Translations under genes and position numbers: made by a program
The notes under the pieces: model-generated
What the model was told of the DNA's origin: nothing
The model's database searches: none
The model's input: only the letters and a program-made list of their open reading frames with translations
Origin: Sphaeroforma arctica JP610
Lineage: Eukaryota > Opisthokonta > Ichthyosporea > Ichthyophonida
Assembly: GCF_001186125.1 (NCBI RefSeq)
Contig: NW_014040297.1
Span: forward strand, 26,809-50,497
Length of the DNA stretch: 23,689 nt
Reading direction: 5' to 3'
Shown: positions 1 to 9,044 of the stretch, in pieces
How positions within the stretch are numbered: the first letter of the stretch is position 1
How the letters are laid out: the number at the start of each line of letters is the position of its first letter

Positions 1-95
1 TTCATTCTAATATTATATTTTATTCATATATATATATATATATATTTATAAATCTATTCACATATATATATATATATATATATATCCTATTGCAG
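1..95. repeat. AT microsatellite in the intron before the first visible exon
   Basis: Two runs of alternating TA lie at about 29-47 and 62-85, separated by a short AT-rich spacer. The segment ends in a short pyrimidine-containing stretch and TTGCAG at 90-95, which reads as a 3' splice site for the exon starting at 96. No coding signal is seen here. It is treated as the tail of an upstream intron of the phosphorylase kinase gene. Confidence 0.75.
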
Positions 96-2096
96 TCATG
101 TGTTTTAGATACAGATTCTATTTGTACAGTGAACATCCCCATCCGCATACCTCGCCCTTATATAACGCACACCGATCAGGACTCGTCGTCCCAAAAGAAG
201 GATTCTCTTCATCACTCTCAACACCAGAGCATTGTTCCGCAGTCTAGTCTGACTTACTATCATACCACCCACACCCCCTCCCAGATCTCACTGGGTGTGC
301 CGTCCACTTGGGGTGCTCAGCGTGAGAGCATCATCTCCGTCCCCAAGCCACCGGCGGAGATTCAGTCGCTGGTAGAGATGGTCAGTGCGGGCGATCCGGC
401 GGTGTGTGTGCTGACACAGGAGTTTCTGGTGTACCTGGCCATGTTCATCCGCAGCGAACCCGCGCTCTTCAACGAAATGCTTCGGTATGTGGGTGTGTTT
501 GTGTATGTGTTTGTGTATGTGTGCATGTGTCTTTGTGTGGTGTGGGTGCTGACATCAGGAGTTTCTGGTTTACTTGGCCATGTTCATCCGCAGCGAACCC
601 GCGCTCGTCAACGAAATGCTTCGGTATGTGGGTGAGTGTTTGTGTATGTGTGCATGTGTCTATGTGTGGTGTGTGTGCTGACACAGGAGATTTTGGTGTA
701 CTTGGCCATGTTCATCCGCAACGAACCTGCGCTCTTCAACGAAATTCTTCGGTATGTGGGTGTGGGTGCGTGTTTTTGTGTATGTGTGCATGTGTCTATG
801 TGTCTATGTATGTGTCTGTGTCTGTGTCTGTGCCTATGTCTGCATCTGTATTTGTGTTTGTACGTGTGCGTGTGGTGTGGGGAGGGGCCTTGTGTGCTGC
901 CCATTTTCGCAGCAGTTCGGTATTGGTTGTGTCGTCGGCTGAGGCCTGCCTCGCCAACCAGAGCCTAAGGAGTATACCGTATCAATACATACGGTATCAA
1001 ATCATAATACCATATCATATCATTTCAATTCAATGCATCCGGTATCGGTTAATCACATGGAGACCACAATTTGATGCACCGTCGCTAGGCCACCGCTGGT
1101 CTGTGGTTTATGCATCACCTGTGCTGCGCAGAGACTACTAACTAGTGTCACCCGCATCAACCACGTTGACTTACTTCTCTGGTTTTCAGGGTTTTAGGGT
1201 TCTTTAGGAAACCCTAAAAAAACTCATCCTGAGTCACCTTACCTTGGTGTGCCTATCAATCCGCCTTCGCCCCGTGAGGTGTCTTGTCCTCAGACTCACA
1301 GACTCAGTCTCTCACTACTAGCAGTTTAGAATGAACTCCAGGCGTGCTCTAGCTGCCATTACCACTGGTATTCAAAACAAAGCGACTGTCTCCGACTGTC
1401 AGTTCATACTACACTCCGCGCGTGCGTTTGAAAGGCTGTTACGGTGTCTGTTTCACTCACCTCTTCCTTCTCTTCGGCTATGTCCCTATCATATCAGTGT
1501 GCCTGTAGGGCTGATCATCTGCTTCACCCACCTCTTCCTTCTCTTCGGCTGTGTCCCTGTCATATCAGTGTGCCTGTAGGGCTGATCATCTGCTTCACTC
1601 ACTCACCTCTTCCTTCTCTTCGGCTGTGTCTCTGTCATATCAGTGTGCCTGTAGGGCTGATCATCTGTTTCACTCACTCACCTCTTCCTTCTCCTCGACT
1701 GTGTCTCTGTCATATCAGTGTGCGTGTAGGGCTGATCATCCGCGTGATGATGAGCGAACTTGCGCGCAATCTGGACTGCAGTGAAAACCTCGCTTACGAA
1801 TACCTATTAAGACGGTCGCCATTCGAGCTCAAGTCCCTATTGCACCACATGCTGTCTGGAAAGGAGTTCAATGTGAACGAAGATGGTATGGGCAGGGGAC
1901 TGAATTATGGGGGACGGATGTGAATGTCTCTGAGTGGTTTAGGGGTGGCAGAGCAATTACAGCGAACAATTGTGCTTGTGATATCGTTTGTTGTGGGTGG
2001 TACTATCTGGATTGACATCTCCTAAGCGATGACGGGGCTACAGAGAGGGAGAGGGAGACCATATATATAGATGTGTATATATTTATATACATCTAC

Positions 2097-2130
<34 letters not shown>

Positions 2131-5100
2131 TGTTGTGTGTATACTATATATAGTATATATATATATATAGTATGTATATATATATATATATGTATGTATA
2201 TATATATATATATGTATGTATATATATATATATATATAGAAGTGGCGGTACAATGTTCGATAGCCTCATTCTGAGGCTGTTAGTGTCAGGGCATACCTCG
2301 CATACAAGCGTGTCTGGATTAAGTCAAGCTTGTTAATCGCATTTGCAAAATTTATGAGCTGGTCCTGCCTTTCCTATTCTAAGTGTTATTGCGATCTATG
2401 TGTTATTAAGAAAGATTCCTCAATACTTGGGCTTGTTCGCTATTCCATACAGTCTTCGATAGAAATAGCGTCACCGTTTTGAACTCAGAATGCCAGATTT
2501 CACGCCTGGGGTACGAGATAGCTTACGTAGTTGTGACTATCTGTGCCGCAAACCACTCATACATCGGTATACTTCCATTACCTAATCTCCCAGGGTATCG
2601 AAGACCCTGTAGTCAGGCAATGCGTTTCTACGTGCATTTTACACTTGGAGAGTGTGGGCCCTGTTCCTGTATCTCACCAATGCACCCAGGAGGAGAATCC
2701 CCACTTACACATGTGCGCATGCACTAACAATCGCAGGCAAGAAGAATATGATCGAGGAGGATATCGCCAACTACATTGGGCCGGAAAAGGGCACGCACAA
2801 GACGTCCAACATCATCGGACTAGAACAAGACGTGCATCAACTGAAGAAGGAGAAGCACTCCGACAGTGACACCGCCTCGCGTAGGGGCCAGTGGATGCGC
2901 CGAAGGTTAGTGTGTGGTTGTATGCTGGTATCGATTTGTTTGGTTATATCGTGCTGTGGTAGTGTGTATGTTCTGTGTGGGTAGGTACGCTTGATTATTT
3001 CTCCTGACATGTATCTCTCTCTAACTCGATCATCTAATCACTATGCTCTGCTCTGCTCTGTTCCGTTGCTAGGCAACTGGACGGTGCACTCAACCGTGTG
3101 CCGGTCAAGTTCTTCAATCGTGTATGGCATGTGCTCAAGAAATCCCATGGCTTTGTTGTGAGCAATCACCTGCTCCCGCATCGGCCTACAGTTCAGGTGT
3201 GTAACCATGACAACCGCCGCCAAAGCTTAAGTGGTGCAGTGAGGGGTCTATTATAGGCCTATACACATTCGACGAGTGGGCTGTATGGGCAGGCTACTCC
3301 CCCCCCCCCCCCTTACTACTTGTGAGAGCGTAATGCACAAGGATATATTACAGTGTATCCGTGGTGTTGTATCTTCTAGATTTATCTGGTGCACTGAGAT
3401 TGCAGGACCACACCTGCATCGGTAGATTCGTGAACACCAGAATCGCCTACAGACGATTTGGCCCTGCCCGTACACGACTAACAACTCTCATGATGTACTT
3501 CGGCTTATTGTTCAATCTGATTGGCTATTATGTGCTGATCTCTCTCTCGTGTATCATCGTCGTCCTTATTGTTCAATCCGATTGGCTATTATGTGCTGAT
3601 CTCTCTCTCGTGCATCATCGTCGTCTGCTGCAGGAAATGACTGCTGGCGAACTTAAGTTTGCGCTCCGCGTGGAGAGTATGCTCAACTGCATCGTCAGCG
3701 CCGAATACAGACAATTGACTGTGGAGGTGTGTGTGTGGTCATGTGTATGATTGTTCGGAACGGATATACGAATGTATATGACATACGAATGTATATGACA
3801 TACGAATGTATATGACATACGAATGTATACGCCCACGTGCTACACGCATACAAGAATGTTTATGACGTATGAATGTATACGCCCACGTGCGACACGGGTA
3901 TCAAATTGCCCGTTTTGAAGCACTTGGCTTCAAATCCTATTCAGACCTGTACTACCCACCCTACACTTGGTCCACTACTATGGCCCTGTCCATTGGTGTG
4001 GGCTGGAATTGGTGCATCCTTCAGTTGTGCGGTGGTGCTTGTTTGTGTTGTGGGACTACCGTTAATACTCTGCTAGCTATATCTAGTTCAATCGACATGT
4101 GCGGAAGGTTAAAAATAGATCAGCTCCAAACATGTCTCTCTGCTCAGCAAATACATATGTATAATGGATGCCCTTGAATGCTTATCCAAGACATGGATGA
4201 AGGCCCGGATAAGTACTCAAGAAATAAGTATGTTTACCTTTACGTCTACGTTACTACATGGTGTAGGTACTTATGCTGCTCTCATTCATTATGGAGGAGA
4301 ATCCAAGCTGGTCTGTCAGCCACGTCATCGATCTGGATGCCATTGTAGCGCATGCCGTGTCGTTGTTTGATGAGGTGAGTGTGTTGTGTTTGTTGTTTGA
4401 TGAGGTGAGTGGGCTATGTTTCGATTGAAAGTGCTTGCCATTGTACCGCATGCCGTGTCGTTGTTTGATGAGGTGAGTGTGTTGTGTTTGTTGTTTGATG
4501 AGGTGAATGTGCTATGTTTCGATTGAAAGTGCTTGCCATTGTACCGCATGCCATGTCGTTGTTTGATGAGGTGAGTGTGTTGTGTTTGTTGTTTGATGAG
4601 GTGAGTGTGTTGTGTTTCGATTGAAAGTACTTGCCACTGTAGCGCATACTGTGTCGTTGTTTGATGAGGTGAGTGTGTTGTGTTTCGATTCAAAAGGCTC
4701 GAGATAGTGCCGCCTAATTTAGCCTGTTGACGTCTGACTGCACAGAGCGTATAGCCATTGACAGTTCCCACCACTCCAGCTGATTGTTTTATGACTCTTG
4801 CCATGTCCCACCCGAATAATTTTTTCGGTACACCTGTAGATATTATCTCTGCCCTGACAGCTTTCTACATTTGCTCGTTTTTAGTTAGACTGTTTTCACT
4901 CAATGTAGAATTTCATGGTGTTGTCCAACCGGATGATGGTAGTTATAGACAAACACGTGTACTTTAAGACACTCATCCCATCGTGGTCAAACGTTTGTGT
5001 ATTTTGTTTGAAGTCACATGTTAAGGACGTGCTTATTCATAGTCGCAGTTGACATGGCAGAACACGGCTGAGATTGTATTGTTGTATATGTGTACAGGCT

Positions 5101-5376
5101 GAAACGCTCACACTGACCACGGTCTTCCTGTGCATCCACCTCTTCCGTTTGTAGGATCTCTGTGCGTACGATTTTAATCACGAGAACGATATGGTCGGCC
5201 TGGGTGTGAAAGCTGGCGGGGGCAAACCCGGAGTAGACACTGGCGATGGAGACTGGCGGTTGACGTTGTTCTACGATAACGCACCCAGTGGCAGACATGG
5301 CACCATGACGTATCTGGCAAAGGCCATCTTCCAGCTACTGCCTTTCCCAACCCCAGATAGTTGCCGGGTGGCGTGA
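96..5376 (+). CDS. Phosphorylase b kinase regulatory subunit (alpha/beta family), C-terminal third, 7 exons, 5' partial
   Basis: Regulatory subunit of phosphorylase kinase, which phosphorylates glycogen phosphorylase to drive glycogen breakdown. Exons: 96-484, 1719-1885, 2737-2905, 3073-3196, 3634-3726, 4267-4374, 5155-5376. All introns are GT-AG, phases match at every junction, and the total is 423 codons plus a stop. From memory of the family, recognisable blocks are: [15 protein letters not shown] then [10 protein letters not shown] (exon 1); [18 protein letters not shown] and [18 protein letters not shown] (exon 2); [18 protein letters not shown] across the exon 3/4 junction; [17 protein letters not shown] and EYRQL (exon 5); a short [12 protein letters not shown] block (exon 6); and [19 protein letters not shown] (exon 7). 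The chain ends in CRVA, a CaaX box that fits the known C-terminal farnesylation of mammalian subunits. About 40 residues at the start (Ser/His/Gln-rich) are not family-like. Parts resemble alpha and parts beta, so no symbol is given. Animal subunits are about 1,100-1,240 residues, so roughly two thirds of the gene, including its start, lies left of the window. No break is seen in the exons. Confidence 0.93.
411..804 (+). repeat. Threefold tandem copy of the exon-1 3' edge with its 5' splice site, in TG-rich spacer
   Basis: The last 74 bases of the first visible exon (411-484) plus its donor GTATGTGGGTG recur at 549-623 (75 bases, one extra base) and 678-751 (74 bases). Offsets are 138 and 129 bases. 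The spacers are degenerate TG/GTAT repeats that continue to about 804. Copy 1 is taken as the real exon end because it alone continues the upstream reading frame. Joining from donor 2 would put the next exon out of frame. Read-through from donor 1 meets a stop at 633-635, before donor 3. Copies 2 and 3 each also have ACAG or TCAG just before GAG, so they resemble small exons with both splice sites. Their 65-base length is not a multiple of three. Confidence 0.9.
941..1448. other. Intron interior, no gene seen
   Basis: This is the middle of the first visible intron of the phosphorylase kinase gene. It holds a small cluster of GGTATC/ATACGG-type short repeats at about 975-1050 and a telomere-like hairpin at 1192-1219. 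No coding stretch with family resemblance was found. Confidence 0.6.
1449..1742 (+). repeat. Fourfold tandem copy of the exon-2 5' edge with its 3' splice site
   Basis: Each unit has a pyrimidine-rich tract (TTCACTCACCTCTTCCTTCT), the acceptor CATATCAG, and the first 23 or so bases of the second exon (TGTGCCTGTAGGGCTGATCA). Acceptor AGs end at 1497, 1568, 1643 and 1718, so the periods are 71, 75 and 75 bases. The last copy is the one that continues into the conserved exon. Copies 2, 3 and 4 are 75 bases apart and the coding frame is open through them. Use of acceptor 2 or 3 would therefore add 50 or 25 codons in frame. The 71-base first period shifts frame. Confidence 0.92.
2061..2238. repeat. 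TA/TG microsatellite in an intron
   Basis: Long alternating TA tracts are broken by GTGTGTGTGT and by recurrent TATGTATG steps. It sits inside the intron between exons 1719-1885 and 2737-2905 and is non-coding. Length is likely to vary between individuals and to be hard to assemble. Confidence 0.9.
3504..3625 (+). repeat. 61-bp tandem duplication immediately upstream of an acceptor
   Basis: Two nearly identical 61-base copies start at 3504 and 3565. Each holds a TGCTGAT element (branch-site-like) followed by a CTCTCTCTCG pyrimidine tract and ATCATCGTCGTC. The second copy ends eight bases before the acceptor TGCTGCAG at 3626-3633. The duplication has thus doubled the branch-site and pyrimidine region of the exon at 3634-3726 without copying the exon itself. 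Confidence 0.88.
3767..3900 (+). repeat. 17-bp tandem repeat followed by a duplicated CACGTG-bearing segment
   Basis: The unit TACGAATGTATATGACA begins at 3767, 3784, 3801 and 3818, with the last copy diverging into GAATGTATACGCCCACGTGC. That segment recurs about 50 bases later at 3871-3890, so CACGTG occurs at 3834-3839 and 3884-3889. All of it lies in the intron after the exon ending at 3726. Confidence 0.85.
4338..4695 (+). repeat. 98-bp tandem repeat copying the exon-6 3' edge with its 5' splice site
   Basis: The last 37 bases of the exon ending at 4374, plus its donor GTGAGTGTG, recur with an exact 98-base period. Donor-bearing GATGAG ends fall at 4374, 4472, 4570 and 4668. Each of the first three units has a second TTGTTTGATGAGGTGA 30 bases further on, ending at 4404, 4502 and 4600. 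This makes seven GATGAG|GTGA junctions in about 300 bases. The donor at 4404 is 30 bases (ten codons) past the first and the frame is open to it. Just beyond it, in the same frame, lies a TGA. Confidence 0.92.
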
Positions 5377-7320
5377 GTCCAGCAATTTAATTATTCTTGT
5401 ATGCTCATCAGCAAGCGCTTAGTCTAGGTTGATGGTGTCAAAGTCATACGACTATGGCAAAAACTGTTGGATCATTCAATGTGAAGCCACAAGGAGTGGA
5501 AGTTCGGCATCAGCTGCGCACTGGTAGCTTTGAGTCAGGACATGCAGATGACACCCGAACAAAGGGTGTTCCTCGCCCCTCGCCCATGAAATCATTCTGA
5601 CGCACACGCTCTCCTGTTTGTCGGTTTCCTCTTCCGTGTCATCGTGGACCAATACGCTGAAAACCTAAAGCCGAATGCGTTAGCTTTTGGACAGCATAAA
5701 TAGCGCGTTAAAACCGCATCGTTCGTCGGTATCGAAATTGCAAATAAGAACATATTTAAAAGGCGTCAGATTCAGGCTCCTCATGTACCAAACAAAATCA
5801 ATAGATCTGAAGTTTTAACTCGCAATTCAATCCGACGTGAAGCCCAAGTGGTTCGACAGCAGAACCGTCTATGGTTTTGTTCAATAGATGAGTATGGGTG
5901 AAAGCGAATGCAATCAAGTCGTATCTGGATGCTCTCGTACATCAGTTTATACCAGTGCGCTTGTAAACTTGATTTGGAACAGTCAAGCTATCCTGAAATG
6001 AACCCCCGCTCCCCCCTCCCCCCCCCCTTGGCAAATTCAATGTCTTGAACGGTCACGAGAGAGAAAGATCAATTCGCTTATATTTTTAGAATAGTCACAG
6101 AAGAAAACATCACCAATACATGTATAAATTCCAACCCAAGTCAGTACTAGACCTGGTTGTTTTAGTAAAGGAAAGTTAAAATAAAATATAAATTGAAACG
6201 TTTATGTAAACTGAGTACCAGACGAAACTCGTACGGAGTTCAGTGTTACCTGATAACAACTGCATTTGCAACATTATCGAGTCAAGACATGATTTGGAAG
6301 AATTAATCTATTTTAGGATGGAATACTCCCCGGATTTTCCGTACTATCAGGTGAGGTCATATTCATTGAAAAATAGAAAAGGTTATCATTATGGCTACCC
6401 CATGGGATGTATTATACGTGACCAAAACGAGTGTATGAGTTCGAGTATAAACGGCGTGTAAATAGTGCACTAGACAGTTTTGAATTCAAAGCAATATGAG
6501 AAATACGTGATCACCGCGATAAAAATACGTACGGAAGCTGATAAACCAAAAATACAAACTACAAATTTACAACTTCTAGACTAAAACATATTTAATGTAC
6601 TCAAGAGCAGGTCCGTGGGAGGATGTGCGCAACGAAATGCGCAGACGCATATTTGAAAACATCGAAACGCAAAATACACTATAACCAAACAGGTCAAAAC
6701 AACCTGCTACTTTAACTTGAGCAATTAGTACTTAAAAAGGGTTGTACTGTGTAGTACAACCATATACGAGAGCCTGTACACTTATGCCAATCCAAAAAGT
6801 GTCAAAGTGCAAGAGTATGGCCTACTATTGTTTATACTTGTGCTGAGAATCCAAACCAGTGCAGTAAATTTGCCTGACAGATTCCAACAGCAAACAGTTC
6901 ATCTACAATTTTCTCATTCAAAGCCAATCGCAGGCTCGAGCCATCATGAAGCAAAAATAATGTAGAAAGTTTTATTTCTTGTTAGAGACTTGAATATATA
7001 TGCCGATATTTGCGAAGTTGAAGACAATGATCACTACATGCAAAACTGATAAGCAATAATAAAAATAATTCTTTCTCGCCGCGCACTTGTCCTTGAACTA
7101 AATTTATACTGTATATGACAAAGTTCTAATTTCAATCACGTATATAACAGTGCAAACTGTTCCATCTTTCTACATGCAATTCGTTCAAAACACTGTACTG
7201 GACTAGTCGACATATTTAAACAGTTTGCTTGCTACTATACGCGCCGCCAAATGCAATGAAGTCAAAATTTCACACTGAATTGAGAACAATATTATATAGT
7301 AATTCAATTGCTGGCCAATA
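5377..7320. other. Intergenic stretch, no gene recognised
   Basis: Downstream of the phosphorylase kinase stop. I see no AATAAA within the first 150 bases. There are poly-C tracts at about 6001-6028, AT-rich DNA, and one short open stretch (6243-6461) with no recognisable similarity. Nothing here supports a gene from sequence alone. Confidence 0.55.
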
Positions 7321-7537
7321 CTGACTATGGGTTGTAAGGCATATGAGTGTATATTGTACAGGTCAACAGGACCGAGATACGAATGTGCAGTAGCAATGAA
7401 AATTTAGTCACATTTTTTTTTATTACAATTGCGCCTGCGCAAAAAAAAGGGGGGGGGGGCTTTGACGACGAATGTGACGGGAGGTTTATGGAGCTTAGGC
7501 TGCGGACGCATGAAGCATGGAGCACTGGGAGTCACAT

Positions 7538-7593
7538 TGACGTCAGAATGACGCAAGCATGCAATTCTGACGCAAGCATGGGTGCTATATATA
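7538..7593 (+). promoter_or_regulatory. Promoter-like module: CRE palindrome, paired TGACGCAAGCATG, TATA box
   Basis: A perfect TGACGTCA (bZIP/CRE-type site) lies at 7538-7545. It is followed by two identical 13-base elements TGACGCAAGCATG at 7549-7561 and 7568-7580, then TATATATA at 7586-7593. The order and tight spacing look like a small upstream promoter pointing right. No convincing coding region follows it in the next 500 bases, so it could be a decayed promoter or part of a mobile-element terminus. Confidence 0.35.
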
Positions 7594-8362
7594 GCCATCC
7601 GTTTGGATACGATTCAGTATACTTTACTTTGTACTTCCCACCACACCAACCCTAACAGCTAGGATTCTTCTCTCCCTATAGGGGCTTTCTCTGTGAAGAC
7701 TCTTTTTGGGCTTGTACACACGACTGTGGAAGTCACATGCACTCGGATCAGTTCTGACATATTATCTACAAATGTGAAGAAATTCACGGCTTGCCCCTTT
7801 TAAGCACAACATAATTAAAGTCATGTAGCTAAAATAATGAGTCGGAATTAATCGGTATGGCTGTTCGGGCAATCTGAACTACACAGGAATCTGGAACTAG
7901 CCGTACATTTGTGTCTTAACAGAAAAGATATTGTATTTTTTTTATGGAGAAAGCATCCACTCAAAATTGATAATTATCGTGATTTTGAACAATGAAAATC
8001 TCAAACAAACAAAAAATACATTAGGATTCAGATATGTGTGTATCTGTTAGCAGTTCATCTCTACATGTTTAAATTGATAAACGCATATATGAATATAGTT
8101 TGCCTTAATTTAACGCATGCAAAGTATCGGCGAAGCATACAGAAAATATGAGATTACGCGGCCACTGACTCCAGCAGCGATGTTTGTTCCGTGCACACAC
8201 ACGCGCATTGACAAAGAGTACGAGCTGACGAACCCTTTTTAGTTCCAAGGTTCCATGTGCAGCATCCGGTTTGTTTACTCTTAAATGGTGGAAAACACTT
8301 TTTTGTGTATTGTGGTGATGTACACTCGTGTCAATCCTTATCAAACAATGGAAGACCATTTC

Positions 8363-8725
8363 TTATAGATAGTTGGATAAATATTGCAACCGCCACAAAA
8401 CACCCCCCGTGTTTGAATCTCGATATACGAAATGTGCGTAATAGGTATTAAATTGTCGCATAGTGGCATTCACTGTTTCATGTTGCGTCCGCCACCGCTT
8501 CATCATCTCATTAACTTGCATATAACCCACCCCATCGCCTAAGGGAGCAATGAACAATACATGACCGTCGTCATATATTTTATCCGCAAGATCTAGAAGA
8601 CGCTCCCGTGAGAGGGTGGTATTGGCAGTACCTCCTTGCACTGCCCCATTCACGAAACATATATCACCTCTCTTGATTGAGAGTACAAGCTTGTAGTTAA
8701 TTGCTACATATCTTATTTTTATGGC
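8363..8725 (-). CDS. Unrecognised open reading frame, about 120 codons, possibly partial
   Basis: The frame is open from just inside a stop near 8725 to a stop at 8363. The first ATG-type start within it gives 96 codons. Residues look protein-like rather than random: mixed helix-forming stretches such as SRERLLDLADKIYDD and EMMKRWRTQHETVNATM, and GDICFVNGAVQGG upstream of the internal Met. No stops, low-complexity runs or membrane segments are seen. I do not recognise the family. It sits at the left end of a group of compact frames at 8.4-12.5 kb and may be part of the same unknown element, or a single exon of a host gene. Confidence 0.4.
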   Translation of the reverse strand, partial: AIKIRYVAINYKLVLSIKRGDICFVNGAVQGGTANTTLSRERLLDLADKIYDDGHVLFIAPLGDGVGYMQVNEMMKRWRTQHETVNATMRQFNTYYAHFVYRDSNTGGVLWRLQYLSNYL

Positions 8726-9044
8726 TCGTCATGAATGACTGAAACGGATGGGGCTGGGGAATGTAACATATAGTCTTAATTGGACTCATCTCTGCGATGA
8801 AAGAAGGCTTTACGATCCTTCCACACTATCTTTAGTGTAGAATTTATGTGTGTGATGTTCACATTAGCCTCCATTGATCTTATGTTATATGTGCAAACCG
8901 CTCTCTGTATCTATGTTTATTGTTTTGGCATATAGTATCAGTTACAGCAAGTTATTAGTTCAGACTCAGAACACACTTAAGAAATGTACTGACACTTAAG
9001 AAGTGTGCTTGTTAATGGGAAATTAAGCACACGGTAGTTAGGTC

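Noticed and set aside
391-420. Micro-intron GTGTGTGTGCTGACACAG inside the first exon
   Set aside because: The family normally has the VLTQE residues encoded there, so the segment is coding.
469-942. Long His/Thr- or Cys/Val-rich open frames on both strands over the TG-rich intron
   Set aside because: They are translations of TG/CA microsatellite and of out-of-frame exon-edge copies, with no family resemblance.
3869-4177. 102-codon plus-strand frame in an intron
   Set aside because: Lies between two well-supported exons, starts inside a tandem repeat, and has no recognisable similarity.
4254-4804. 159-codon minus-strand frame rich in [12 protein letters not shown] repeats
   Set aside because: It is the antisense reading of the 98-bp exon-edge repeat; the sense strand encodes the conserved exon end.
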